Source: Roseovarius gaetbuli
Lineage (GTDB): Bacteria > Pseudomonadota > Alphaproteobacteria > Rhodobacterales > Rhodobacteraceae
Length of the DNA: 64,000 bases
Direction: 5' to 3'
Assembly (NCBI RefSeq): GCF_900172365.1
Contig: NZ_FWFJ01000009.1
Coordinates: 51,725-115,724, forward strand
Shown here: in pieces, positions 54,920 to 63,964 of the stretch
Layout: each line of letters begins with the position of its first letter
How positions within the stretch are numbered: the first letter of the stretch is position 1
The notes under the pieces: model-generated
Told to the model about the DNA's origin: nothing
The model's database searches: none
The model's input: the letters and a program-made list of their open reading frames with translations, nothing else
Position numbers and translations under genes: made by a program

Positions 54920-57730
54920 ATGTCATTCGGAAAAGGTTGCCATCTGCATCTGATTGACGGATCGGCGTTTATTTTTCGCGCCTATCACGCGTTGCCGCCG
55001 CTGACGCGCAAATCGGATGGCTTGTCGATTGGGGCCGTGGCCGGATTCTGCAACATGTTGCAGCGCTATGTCGAGGGCAACAACGGCCATGACGCGCCGA
55101 CGCATGTGGCAGTGATCTTTGACAAGGGCAGCCACACTTTTCGCAACGACATGTATCCCGAGTACAAGGCGAACCGCGAGGCGATGCCAGAGGATTTGCG
55201 CCCGCAGATGCCGCTGACCCGCGAGGCGACTCGCGCCTTCAATATCGCCTGTGAAGAGATCGAGGGCTATGAGGCCGACGATATCATCGCCACGCTGGCC
55301 TGTCAGGCGCGCGATCTTGGTGGCCGCGTGACGATTATCAGCAGCGACAAGGACCTGATGCAGCTTGTCGGTGGCGGGGTCGAGATGCTGGACGCGATGA
55401 AGAACCGCCATATCGATGTCGACGGCGTACGCGAAAAATTCGGCGTGAACCCGGATCGCGTGGTCGATGTGCAGGCTTTGGCCGGGGATAGCGTCGATAA
55501 CGTGCCCGGCGCGCCGGGGATCGGTGTGAAGATCGCGGCGCTTTTGATCAATGAATTCGGCTCGCTAGAAGAGCTTCTGGACCGCGCGGAAGAGATCAAA
55601 CAGCCCAAGCGCCGCCAGACCTTGATTGAAAAGCGCGAGCAGATCGAGATGTCAAAGCGGCTGGTTCAGCTTGATTGCAACACGCCGCTCGATTTCACGC
55701 TTGATGACCTTGAGGTGCGCGATCCTGATCCTGACGTTCTGCTCGACTTTTTGGCCAGGATGGAATTTCGCACCCTGTCAAAGCGGATCGCCGATGCCTT
55801 GGGCACCGAGGCCCCGGTGATACCAGAGCCCTCGCCGCAGGCCAGTCAGGCCGGAGGTGAGGTGCAGAATGCCCCGGATTGGCCCGCAATAGACCCTGAA
55901 AAGTACGAACGCGTCGGTGACATGGCCGCGCTTGAGGTGTGGATCGAGCGTATTCGCGCACGCGGCTATGTGGCGGTCGATACCGAGACGACGTCGCTTA
56001 ACGAAATGCAGGCCGATCTTGTGGGAATCTCACTTTGTGTTGATCCCGGCGAGGCCTGTTACATCCCGCTAATCCATAAGGACGGTGCGGCGGATGATCT
56101 GTTTGGCTCGGACAAGCTTGCCGAGGGCCAGCTAAGCGTTGGCGATGTGCTTGGTGCTCTCAAACCGGTGCTTGAGGATGATGCGATCCTCAAGATCGGG
56201 CAGAACATGAAATATGACGCCAAGATCTTTGCCGCGCTCGACGTTCATGTGGCGCCGATTGATGACACGATGCTCATGTCCTATGCGCTTTATGCCGGGC
56301 AGCATGGGCATGGGATGGACACGCTGAGCGATCGCTACTTGGCGCATAAGCCGATCCCGATCAAATCGCTGTTGGGGACGGGCAAATCGGCGATCACCTT
56401 TGATCGCGTGCCGGTGGATGAGGCGGTGAAATACGCGGCGGAGGATGCCGATATCACGCTGCGCCTGTGGCACCTGTTCAAGCCGCAATTGCACCGTGAT
56501 CAAGTGACGACGGTGTACGAGGTGCTTGAACGCCCTCTGGTGCCGGTTTTGGCCCGGATGGAGCGGTACGGCATCAAGGTTGACCGTGAAACCCTGAGCC
56601 GGATGTCGAACGCCTTTGCCCAGAAAATGGCCGGTTTAGAGTCTGAAATTCACGAGCTGGCGGGGCGGAGCTTTAACGTCGGCTCGCCCAAGCAGCTGGG
56701 TGAAATCCTGTTTGATGAAATGGGGATTGAGGGCGGCAAGACCGGCAAGACAGGCGCCTATGCAACTGGCGCCGATGTTTTGGAAGACCTTGCAACCGAG
56801 CACGAATTGCCCGCGCGGGTGTTGGATTGGCGCCAGCTTTCCAAGCTGAAATCCACCTATACCGACGCGCTTCAGGATCACATCGACCCTGACACGGGGC
56901 GTGTACACACATCCTATGTTCAGACCGGAGCGAACACCGGGCGGCTGTCGTCGACCGATCCCAACCTGCAAAACATTCCGGTGCGCTCGGAAGAGGGGCG
57001 CCGCATCCGCGAGGCCTTTGTCGCAGAGCCGGGAAACCGCCTTGTCAGTCTTGATTACAGCCAGATCGAGCTCCGGATTCTGGCGCATGTGGCGGGGATT
57101 GATGCCCTCAAGGCGGCGTTTCGCGAGGGGCAGGATATTCACGCGATGACCGCCTCGGAGATGTTCAACGTGCCGATGGACGAGATGACGCCGGACATTC
57201 GCCGTCAGGCCAAGGCGATCAACTTTGGTGTGATTTATGGCATCTCGGGCTTTGGCCTTGCGCGCAACCTGCGTATTCCAAGGTCAGAGGCGCAGGGGTT
57301 CATCGACCGGTATTTTGAACGCTTCCCCGGCATCAAGACGTACATGGACGAGACCGTCGCTTTCGCCAAAGAGCATGGCTATGTCCAGACGCTGTTCGGG
57401 CGCAAGATCCACACCCCCGAAATCGCCGCCAAGGGCCCGCGCGCCGGGTTTGCCAAGCGCGCGGCGATCAATGCGCCGATCCAGGGAAGCGCGGCCGATG
57501 TGATCCGGCGCGCCATGATCCGGATGCCGGATGCGATTGCCGATATCCCCTGCAAGATGCTGTTGCAGGTGCATGACGAATTGATCTTTGAGGTGGCCGA
57601 GGATGCGGTTGATCGCCTGATCACCAGCGCCCGCGATGTGATGGAGGGCGCGGCGCACCCCGCCGTGCATCTTGACGTGCCGTTGGTCGTCGATGCGGGG
57701 CAGGGGGCGAACTGGGCCGAGGCGCATTAA
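54920..57730 (+). CDS. polA: DNA polymerase I
   Basis: PolA fills gaps and removes RNA primers. About 936 residues from ATG 54920 (AAAGGGG 6 nt before it). Three domains are visible: 5'-3' exonuclease (about 1-290, LIDGSAFIFRAYHALPPL and EGYEADDIIATLA), an active-looking 3'-5' exonuclease (VAVDTETTSL near 350), and the polymerase (LVSLDYSQIELRILAHVAG near 710, ..RRQAKAINFGVIYGIS.., and LLQVHDELIFEVAE near 880). All catalytic acids are present, so it is a full Pol I. Confidence 0.97.
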   Translation: MSFGKGCHLHLIDGSAFIFRAYHALPPLTRKSDGLSIGAVAGFCNMLQRYVEGNNGHDAPTHVAVIFDKGSHTFRNDMYPEYKANREAMPEDLRPQMPLTREATRAFNIACEEIEGYEADDIIATLACQARDLGGRVTIISSDKDLMQLVGGGVEMLDAMKNRHIDVDGVREKFGVNPDRVVDVQALAGDSVDNVPGAPGIGVKIAALLINEFGSLEELLDRAEEIKQPKRRQTLIEKREQIEMSKRLVQLDCNTPLDFTLDDLEVRDPDPDVLLDFLARMEFRTLSKRIADALGTEAPVIPEPSPQASQAGGEVQNAPDWPAIDPEKYERVGDMAALEVWIERIRARGYVAVDTETTSLNEMQADLVGISLCVDPGEACYIPLIHKDGAADDLFGSDKLAEGQLSVGDVLGALKPVLEDDAILKIGQNMKYDAKIFAALDVHVAPIDDTMLMSYALYAGQHGHGMDTLSDRYLAHKPIPIKSLLGTGKSAITFDRVPVDEAVKYAAEDADITLRLWHLFKPQLHRDQVTTVYEVLERPLVPVLARMERYGIKVDRETLSRMSNAFAQKMAGLESEIHELAGRSFNVGSPKQLGEILFDEMGIEGGKTGKTGAYATGADVLEDLATEHELPARVLDWRQLSKLKSTYTDALQDHIDPDTGRVHTSYVQTGANTGRLSSTDPNLQNIPVRSEEGRRIREAFVAEPGNRLVSLDYSQIELRILAHVAGIDALKAAFREGQDIHAMTASEMFNVPMDEMTPDIRRQAKAINFGVIYGISGFGLARNLRIPRSEAQGFIDRYFERFPGIKTYMDETVAFAKEHGYVQTLFGRKIHTPEIAAKGPRAGFAKRAAINAPIQGSAADVIRRAMIRMPDAIADIPCKMLLQVHDELIFEVAEDAVDRLITSARDVMEGAAHPAVHLDVPLVVDAGQGANWAEAH

Positions 57731-57753
57731 GCGCCTCGCGACCCGGTAAAGGC

Positions 57754-58200
57754 TTAGGCCGGCAGGCTACCGTCCAGAACATAGCGCAGGATTTCAACCA
57801 CCTGCGCGGGGTCGCGGGCCACGGCCAGGGCGGCGGCGTCAACCTCTTTGAGGGCATGATCGTGATCCGGCTGTTGCAGGATGATCAGCGATTTGCCAAG
57901 CGCGGCGGCATAGCCCGCATCAAAGGCCGCGTTCCATTGCTTGTATTTCTCGCCAAAGCGCACGACGACAACATCGGCATCGGCAATCCCCTTGCGGGTG
58001 CGGATCGCGTTGACCATCGCACCCTTGTGGTCATGCCAGTATTTGTTGTCCTCAGAGCCAAGAATCGCCACGCCGCAATCATCGCTGGCGGCGTGATCGG
58101 TGACCGGGCTGTTGAAGGTCACGGCAAGACCTTTCGCGCCTTCGGTGATCTGTTCGCGCCAGTCGGTGTGAATCTCGCCAGACAGGTAAACGTTCAGCAT
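57754..58200 (-). CDS. ytoQ: YtoQ family protein
   Basis: This is a 148-residue protein of the YtoQ family, a compact Rossmann-like fold related to nucleoside 2-deoxyribosyltransferases. MLNVYLSGEIHTDWREQI is the family N-terminus, and VVVVRFGEKYKQWNAAFDAGYAAALGKSLI is the conserved core. Activity is unknown. It lies 21 nt downstream of pheT on the same strand and may be co-transcribed with it. Confidence 0.85.
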   Translation of the reverse strand: MLNVYLSGEIHTDWREQITEGAKGLAVTFNSPVTDHAASDDCGVAILGSEDNKYWHDHKGAMVNAIRTRKGIADADVVVVRFGEKYKQWNAAFDAGYAAALGKSLIILQQPDHDHALKEVDAAALAVARDPAQVVEILRYVLDGSLPA

Positions 58201-58221
58201 GATATATCCCCTTTTGCTTGA

Positions 58222-60621
58222 TCAGCCGCGCAGCGTGCCGCCGGTGGCCTTGGTGACCTTTTCGATGATTTTGGCCGAAACAGTCTCGATATCGGCCTCT
58301 TTCAGCGTACTATCCTTGGGTTGCAGGCGCACGGTCATGGCGAGCGATTTCTTGCCCTCGCCAAGGTTGCCGCCGATGAATTCGTCAAAGATGCGCACAT
58401 CGTCGATCAGCGCCTTATCGGCAACGGCGGCGGCGTTGATCAGGGTCAGCGCCTCAACCTCTGCATCGACCACAAAGGCAAAGTCGCGTTCCACCGCCTG
58501 AAGATCGCTGATCTCAAGTGCGCCGCGCGTGGCCGAGGCTTTGCGCGGCAGCGGGATTTCGGCGGGATAAATCGTAAAGGCCACGGCGGGCCCTTTGACA
58601 TCCATCGCCGAGAGGATGCGCGGGTGCACCTCGCCAAAGACCGCGAGCATCTTCTTGGGGCCAAGACAGATACGGCCATGACGACCGGGGTGAAACCATG
58701 CCGGACCGTCGCGCAGCACCTGAACCTTGGTCGGCGCACCAATGGCGGCAAGGATCGCTTCGGCGTCGGCCTTGGCGTCGAAGAGATCAACGGCGCGCGC
58801 GCCGCCCTGAACATCCTTGGGACCGGTGCGACCGATCAGAATGCCCGCCATCTGCAAATGCTGTTCCTCGGGTTCGCCGCCCTGAAAGGCGTGGCCGACC
58901 TCGAACAGGGCAAGATCCATGATGCCGCGCGCCTGATTCCGGGCTGCGGCCTGAAGCAGGCCGGGCAGCAAATCGGGGCGCATATGGCTCATTTCAGAGC
59001 TGATCGGATTGGCCAGCATCGTGGCATCATCGCCGCCGCCAAACAGGGTCGCGCTCGCGTGGTCGATAAAGCTATAGGTGACGCATTCGTTGTACCCAAG
59101 CGCCGCACCCATACGCCGCGCGATCTGTTCGCGCTTTTGCATCGGCGACAAGATCGGCTTGGGCACGCCGGTGGTCATCCGGGCCATCGGGCGACCCTTG
59201 AGCTTGGTCAGAGAGGCAATGCGCGCCACCTCTTCCACAAGATCGGCCTCGCCAAGGATATCGGGGCGCCAGCTTGGGACATGGGCCATGTTGCCTTCAA
59301 GCTTGAAGCCGAGGCTGGTCAGGGTCTGGCGTTGCTCGGATTCCGGAATATCCATCCCGACCAGAGAACGCACGCGCGCCGGATCAAGCCGATAGGCGCG
59401 CGACACATCGGGCACCTGCCCGGCGGTGACGCGGTTTGACGGGCTGCCACCGCAGAGATCTATGATCATCTGGGTCGCCAGATCAAGCGCCTCCATGTTG
59501 AAGGCCGGGTCGATTCCGCGTTCGTTGCGATAGCGCGCATCAGAGTTGATCTTGAGAGCGCGCCCGGTGCTTGCGATCTGAATATGATCCCAAACGGCAG
59601 CTTCGAGAAACACATCGGTGGTTGTCTCGGTGCATCCGGTGGCAAGGCCCCCCATGATGCCGCCGATTGATTCAATGCCGGTGTCGTCGGAAATTACCAC
59701 CTGGCCGGGGCCGAATGTATATTCCTTTTCATCCAGCCCAACCAGGGTTTCGCCGCCCGCAGTGCGGTGAACCCGGAGATTGCCGGCAACCTTGTCCGCA
59801 TCAAAAACATGCAGGGGGCGGTTGCGGTCATAGGTGAAAAAGTTGGTGATATCGACCAGTGTCGAGATCGGGCGCAGACCAATGGCGCGTAACCGATCCT
59901 GAAGCCATTCCGGCGAGGGGCCGTTTTGAACGCCACGAATAAGGCGGCCGGCAAAAACCTCACAGCCGTTGGTGGCGGCGTCTTCGTCAATCGTCACGGT
60001 GATCGGGCAGGGGAACTGACCTTCGACATGGGCCGGTTCGATCGGTTTCATCGTGCCAAGCCCGCGCGCCGCAAGATCAAGGGCAATGCCGCGCACGCCC
60101 AAAGCATCGGGGCGGTTCGGCGTGATCGCGATTTCGATCACCGGATCAACCTTGGCGGGGTCATTGACCGCAAGCCAGTCGGTAAACCGCTGGCCCACTT
60201 CGCCTGAGGGCAGCTCGATGATGCCGTCGTGTTCTTCGCTCAGTTCCATCTCGCGCTCGGAACACATCATGCCATAGCTTTCGATGCCACGGATTTTGCC
60301 GACGCCGATGGTGGTATCAATGCCGGGCACGTAAACGCCGGGCTTGGCGATCACCACGGTGATCCCCTCGCGGGCATTGGGCGCGCCACAGATGATCTGG
60401 GTCTGGCCTTCATCGGTGTCCACCTGGCAAATCCGAAGCCGGTCTGCATCGGGATGCGGCTCGGCCTTGACGACCTTGCCGATGGTGAAATCGGACAAGC
60501 GGCTTGCGGGGTCCGAAACGCCCTCTACCTCTAGGCCGAGGTCGGTCAGCGCCTCGGTGATTTCGTCAACCGTGGCCGTGGTGTCTAGGTGATCTTTCAG
60601 CCATGACATTGTGAATTTCAT
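58222..60621 (-). CDS. pheT: Phenylalanine--tRNA ligase beta subunit
   Basis: PheT pairs with PheS to charge tRNA-Phe. It has 799 residues. MKFTMSWLKDHLDT opens it, the N-terminal tRNA-binding (OB) domain includes CGAPNAREG, then the B3/B4 editing and B5 domains, and the C-terminal anticodon-binding FDX-ACB domain ends near ..LQPKDSTLKEADIE... The alpha subunit pheS is not adjacent on either side, unlike in many bacteria. Confidence 0.96.
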   Translation of the reverse strand: MKFTMSWLKDHLDTTATVDEITEALTDLGLEVEGVSDPASRLSDFTIGKVVKAEPHPDADRLRICQVDTDEGQTQIICGAPNAREGITVVIAKPGVYVPGIDTTIGVGKIRGIESYGMMCSEREMELSEEHDGIIELPSGEVGQRFTDWLAVNDPAKVDPVIEIAITPNRPDALGVRGIALDLAARGLGTMKPIEPAHVEGQFPCPITVTIDEDAATNGCEVFAGRLIRGVQNGPSPEWLQDRLRAIGLRPISTLVDITNFFTYDRNRPLHVFDADKVAGNLRVHRTAGGETLVGLDEKEYTFGPGQVVISDDTGIESIGGIMGGLATGCTETTTDVFLEAAVWDHIQIASTGRALKINSDARYRNERGIDPAFNMEALDLATQMIIDLCGGSPSNRVTAGQVPDVSRAYRLDPARVRSLVGMDIPESEQRQTLTSLGFKLEGNMAHVPSWRPDILGEADLVEEVARIASLTKLKGRPMARMTTGVPKPILSPMQKREQIARRMGAALGYNECVTYSFIDHASATLFGGGDDATMLANPISSEMSHMRPDLLPGLLQAAARNQARGIMDLALFEVGHAFQGGEPEEQHLQMAGILIGRTGPKDVQGGARAVDLFDAKADAEAILAAIGAPTKVQVLRDGPAWFHPGRHGRICLGPKKMLAVFGEVHPRILSAMDVKGPAVAFTIYPAEIPLPRKASATRGALEISDLQAVERDFAFVVDAEVEALTLINAAAVADKALIDDVRIFDEFIGGNLGEGKKSLAMTVRLQPKDSTLKEADIETVSAKIIEKVTKATGGTLRG

Positions 60622-60684
60622 GTGCGTTCATCCGCCTGTAAATCTTGGGTCGACACAGGCTTTACCGGATATGTCCGATATGGA

Positions 60685-60708
60685 AAACCCCGCATCGCTG
60701 CGGGGTTT
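60685..60708 (-). terminator. Intrinsic terminator after the cuyA-like gene
   Basis: AAACCCCGCA pairs perfectly with TGCGGGGTTT around TCGC. Read on the minus strand it is followed by TTTTCC. It lies 39 nt after the sulfo-lyase stop and separates that gene from pheT. Confidence 0.85.
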
Positions 60709-60746
60709 CATTATCATGTGGTCCTGTGGTCGCGGAGGTGCCGGTT

Positions 60747-61763
60747 TCAGGCCGTCCAGCGATCCGAGAAATCGAACGCGGCGTCATAGCCAAACAGCGC
60801 CACAGACCCGCCGGTATGCAGGAACACGACCCGCTCGCCCTTTTTGAAATGACCCTTGCGGATCAGATCAATGAACCCGGCCGCGCCTTTGGCGGAATAG
60901 ACCGGATCAAGCAGGATCGCTTCAAGCTCTGCGAACATCTTGATCGCCTCGATGCCGCCATCGGTGGGGATGCCATAGCCTTCGCCGACGTAATCGGTGT
61001 TGGCGACAACGTCTTCACGGCTCACGACGCCGGGGCAGCCAAGCTTTTCTGCGGTCTTGACGGCAAGGTTGTAAACGTTCTCTTCCTGCTTGTCCTTGGG
61101 GGCGCGCACGCCGATGCCCAAGAGCGGGATATTTGCATTCATCGCCTTGAGGCCGGTGATAAGGCCCGCCTGCGTGCCGGCGCTGCCGGTGGCGTGAACG
61201 ATGTGATCGACCTTGAGCGCGCGATCGTTGAACTGCGCGAGCATTTCAAAGGCACAGTTGACATACCCCAAGGCGCCGGTCGGGTTCGAGCCGCCACCGG
61301 GAATGGTATAGACATTGCGCCCCTCGGCGCGGAACTTGTCGGCGACCGCTTCCATCTCGGCGTTCATGTCCAGACCCGGACCGCGCTTTTCGGTGGTGGC
61401 ACCGTGCATATGGTCAAGCAAAACGTTGCCGTTATTGTTGTAGTTGGCGTTGTTAGAGCCTGTTCTGTCTTCCAAAAGGATGTGACAGCCCATGCCGAGC
61501 TTGGCCGCGAAGGCCGCGGTTTGACGGGCGTGGTTGGATTGGGTCGCGCCCTGGGTCATCACAAGGTCGGCGCCCTGAAGCTCTGCTTCGGCCATCAGGA
61601 ATTCAAGTTTGCGGGTCTTGTTGCCGCCGGTCGAGAGACCGGTGCAATCGTCGCGCTTGATCCAGATTTCCGGCCCGCCCAGTTCGGCGGTCAGACGGTC
61701 CATCCGCTCAAGCGGGGTGGGCAGGTGGGCCATGAAGCGGCGCGGATAACGGGCAAGATGCAT
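60747..61763 (-). CDS. cuyA: PLP-dependent D-cysteine desulfhydrase-family enzyme, probable L-cysteate sulfo-lyase
   Basis: This is a PLP-fold enzyme of 338 residues in the ACC deaminase / D-cysteine desulfhydrase family. The PLP lysine lies in [13 protein letters not shown] near 45-57, [16 protein letters not shown] near 69-84, and the phosphate cup is [15 protein letters not shown] near 191-205. As I recall it, the N-terminus ([20 protein letters not shown]) and overall sequence closely match CuyA of Ruegeria pomeroyi, which splits L-cysteate into pyruvate, sulfite and ammonia. D-cysteine desulfhydrase is the alternative. It is divergent from a LysR regulator with a palindromic operator between them. 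Confidence 0.8.
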   Translation of the reverse strand: MHLARYPRRFMAHLPTPLERMDRLTAELGGPEIWIKRDDCTGLSTGGNKTRKLEFLMAEAELQGADLVMTQGATQSNHARQTAAFAAKLGMGCHILLEDRTGSNNANYNNNGNVLLDHMHGATTEKRGPGLDMNAEMEAVADKFRAEGRNVYTIPGGGSNPTGALGYVNCAFEMLAQFNDRALKVDHIVHATGSAGTQAGLITGLKAMNANIPLLGIGVRAPKDKQEENVYNLAVKTAEKLGCPGVVSREDVVANTDYVGEGYGIPTDGGIEAIKMFAELEAILLDPVYSAKGAAGFIDLIRKGHFKKGERVVFLHTGGSVALFGYDAAFDFSDRWTA

Positions 61764-61828
61764 CTGAGGTCTCCTATAAAATGCGTTGATGGCAGAATAG
61801 GAGGCGACGAGGGAAGCGTCTAATGCTA

Positions 61829-61852
61829 TTACTGCCGTATATTATGCAGTAA
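61829..61852. promoter_or_regulatory. LysR-type operator between the cuyA-like gene and lysR
   Basis: TTACTGC-N10-GCAGTAA is a perfect 7-bp dyad, and outer TGC (61824-61826) and GCA (61855-61857) are also symmetrical. The spacing suits a LysR-type regulator. It is 20 nt before the lysR start codon and 66 nt before the cuyA-like start, in the only gap between two divergent genes. Confidence 0.7.
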
Positions 61853-61871
61853 GTGCAATATAGGGGTAGAT

Positions 61872-62750
61872 ATGCGGCTTGAATGGCTTGACGATATCCT
61901 TGCGGTGGCCGAGGCCGGGTCGCTGGCGCGGGCGGCGCAGATGCGCCATGTGAGCCAATCCGCCTTTACCCGACGCCTGCGCGCGATTGAAGAGGCGCTT
62001 GGCGTGCCGCTGTTTGATCGCCGTCGCAAGCCGGTGGTTCTCTTGCCCGAGATCGAGGCGCAGGCCGGGGAAATGCGCGCCTTGGCAACGCAGCTTCGCC
62101 ACCTGCGCGAAACCCTCACCCAGACAAGCGGCGCGCGGGGGCTTACGCTTGCCTGTCAGCATGCGATCACCACAACCCACTCGCCCGCAATCGTCAGCAT
62201 TCTGACCGCGCAGGGCGGGCGCCCGGTAAGGGTGCGTTCGGATAACCGTGATGAATGTCTGTTGCGGTTGCTGTCTGGCGAGGTCGATCTGGCGGTGGTT
62301 TACGGCGCGCCGGATATTGTACCGCTGACCTTGAACCGGGCGTTCGAAAAGGTGTTGCTTGGCCGCGAGCGTCTTATCCCCGTCGCTGTGCCGCGTCTGG
62401 CACAGGGCGATGATTTGCCGTTTATCGGCTATCCGCCGGATGTGTTTCTTGGCCAGGTGATGGCGCGTGCGATCATGCCGGGCATTCCGGCGTATCGGGT
62501 GTTGCGGCGGCGGGCGGAAACCGCGTTGACGCTGGCGGCGCGTGAATATGCCTGTCGCGGGATCGGTGTGGCGTGGCTGCCCGAAGGGATGGTGGCCGAA
62601 GACCTTGACTCTGGCCGCCTTACAAGCCTTGTGCAGAGCCTGCCAAGTCAGCAGATGGAGCTTTGGATGATCCGTCTATCGGATCGCCCCGACGATAGCT
62701 GGGGCCATGATTGGGCACGGCTTGTGGCGGCGCTGGCGCATCCGGCCTAA
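61872..62750 (+). CDS. LysR family transcriptional regulator
   Basis: This is a 292-residue LysR-type regulator. The N-terminal helix-turn-helix is clear (LDDILAVAEAGSLARAAQMRHVSQSAFTRRLRAIEEALGVPLFDRRRKPVVL), followed by the effector-binding domain (about 90-290). Divergent placement next to the cuyA-like enzyme gene, with a dyad operator in between, suggests that it controls that gene and itself, perhaps in response to cysteate or a breakdown product. This is inference from layout. A shared terminator with the tsx-like gene follows. Confidence 0.88.
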   Translation: MRLEWLDDILAVAEAGSLARAAQMRHVSQSAFTRRLRAIEEALGVPLFDRRRKPVVLLPEIEAQAGEMRALATQLRHLRETLTQTSGARGLTLACQHAITTTHSPAIVSILTAQGGRPVRVRSDNRDECLLRLLSGEVDLAVVYGAPDIVPLTLNRAFEKVLLGRERLIPVAVPRLAQGDDLPFIGYPPDVFLGQVMARAIMPGIPAYRVLRRRAETALTLAAREYACRGIGVAWLPEGMVAEDLDSGRLTSLVQSLPSQQMELWMIRLSDRPDDSWGHDWARLVAALAHPA

Positions 62751-62757
62751 CGAAAAA

Positions 62758-62781
62758 CGAGGCGAAGAATACTCCGCCTCG
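62758..62781 (-). terminator. Intrinsic terminator between lysR and the tsx-like gene
   Basis: CGAGGCG pairs with CGCCTCG around a 10-nt loop. On the minus strand it is followed by TTTTT, fitting the end of the tsx-like transcript; it may also serve lysR from the other side. Confidence 0.75.
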
Positions 62782-62805
62782 CTTAATTGGTCTCAAAGGT
62801 TTGGC

Positions 62806-63606
62806 TTAGAACTTGAAGCCAACAAAGATTGATGCGGAATCTTCGTCAACACCGCTGATGCCGAACTTGTTGTCAAAGTGGGTGTACTCGATGCCAAGGT
62901 GCACCTTGTCAGCTTTCATGCCCATTGCATTGCCAAGATCCCAGCGGATCTGCGGCGATAACACAACCTCGTTGGCAACATTCGCACCCTGCGAGCCGAT
63001 GAAGTCGACAAAGCCTTTTGCCAGGAACTTCTGCGAGCCAATCGAGAACGGAGCGTCCCAGACGAGCGTGATCTGATAGGTGGTGTCGAGGCTTCTGTCG
63101 AAGGGGTCGACGAAGTTGTTGTAGGCATAGGCGCCAAGCGACAGAACGCGAAAGCCGGGGACGTTAAAACTAACGCGGGGACCGGCCAGAGCGATCGAAA
63201 CGTCGGTGCCCTGGTTAAGGCCGACGCCAAGGTCGAGACCCTTGACAAGGCTGCCTTCGTTGAAGGCCAGACCAAAGTTGCTGCCGTGCAGGTGATAGTA
63301 GATCTCGCCGTACTGATCGCTTTCGGGGCGACCCGGTACCTGGCTGGCGTTGCTGTCATGAAAGAAGTCGACGAAGAAGAACAGATCGCCGATATCGTTG
63401 GTCGAGAAATGGTCAAGCGTGATGGTCTCGCGCTGAGTTTCCTCGGCAAAGCCGGTTGCGAAATTCGCGTTGCTGCCCATCTTGTAGTTGTCGCCATAGT
63501 GCAGCTGCACTTCGGTGGTGGAAAAGTCGGCCAGCGCCGCGTTGCTTGTCGCAAGACCGGCAACAAGAGCCAGTCCGCCAAGCAAGTTTCCGATGTGTTT
63601 TTTCAT
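62806..63606 (-). CDS. Tsx-like outer membrane channel protein
   Basis: About 266 residues from the ATG at 63606 (MKKHIGNLLGGLALVAGLATSNAALA signal peptide). The mature protein alternates polar and hydrophobic residues as in a beta-barrel, with STTEVQLHYGDNYKM, DLFFFVDFFHD and YGEIYYHLHGS near the front and a C-terminal phenylalanine (SIFVGFKF), the outer-membrane export signal. It resembles the nucleoside channel Tsx family. Specificity is unknown. Its promoter should lie between 63607 and the IS200-like end. Confidence 0.82.
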   Translation of the reverse strand: MKKHIGNLLGGLALVAGLATSNAALADFSTTEVQLHYGDNYKMGSNANFATGFAEETQRETITLDHFSTNDIGDLFFFVDFFHDSNASQVPGRPESDQYGEIYYHLHGSNFGLAFNEGSLVKGLDLGVGLNQGTDVSIALAGPRVSFNVPGFRVLSLGAYAYNNFVDPFDRSLDTTYQITLVWDAPFSIGSQKFLAKGFVDFIGSQGANVANEVVLSPQIRWDLGNAMGMKADKVHLGIEYTHFDNKFGISGVDEDSASIFVGFKF

Positions 63607-63852
63607 TTGTCCCTGTCCCGTAAAAATGGCCTGACCGGCGCGATTTGTTTTGGCGCTCTGCAAGCGAAGGTGTTTGAAGTGGCGGTATCTAAGGCGTGGA
63701 ATTTGAACCGATCAAGCACCTCAGGGACGATGGCCGAGCGATGGGGAGAATTGCACCACGCGCTCCAAGGTGAGTCAAAAACCTCTAATATCCTGTAAAA
63801 CATTAGGAAAAAGGGGCTCTGGTTTGGTGTATCCACGCCGTGGAGCAAACCC
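63607..63852. other. Intergenic region upstream of the tsx-like gene
   Basis: There is no convincing gene. It should hold the minus-strand promoter of the tsx-like gene. Small frames crossing it are not coding-like. A likely boundary of the IS200-like element lies at or just before 63853, but I cannot see the exact end. Confidence 0.5.
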
Positions 63853-63869
63853 TCCGACTTCCAGTCGGA
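63853..63869 (+). repeat. Short hairpin, possible left end of an IS200/IS605-like element
   Basis: TCCGACT-TCC-AGTCGGA is a perfect 7-bp stem with a 3-nt loop. IS200/IS605 elements carry such subterminal hairpins as transposase recognition sites, and a tnpA-like start follows about 95 nt later. Confidence 0.45.
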
Positions 63870-63896
63870 CCTGCTTCAGCGTGAAAGAATCGCTTT

Positions 63897-63964
63897 ATGA
63901 TCGTACCCTCAGAAAAATGAGCCGCAGCCGGGTCGGAGGCTCATTTTTCTGAGGGTACGATCAT
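63897..63964 (+). repeat. Long perfect inverted repeat covering the transposase start
   Basis: A 27-nt arm (63897-63923) is matched exactly by its reverse complement (63938-63964) around a 14-nt loop. The right arm contains the ribosome site GAGGGT (63951-63956) and the first two bases of the ATG at 63963. In RNA it would form a very stable hairpin hiding the start. Confidence 0.9.

Noticed and set aside
58321..59439. 372-codon open frame antisense to pheT
   Set aside because: Shadow frame; composition is the complement of the pheT codons.
60645..61823. 392-codon open frame on the plus strand over the cuyA-like gene
   Set aside because: Antisense shadow without ribosome site or recognisable domains.
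63770..63952. 60-codon frame in the IS200-like leader
   Set aside because: It crosses both hairpins and has no coding character.
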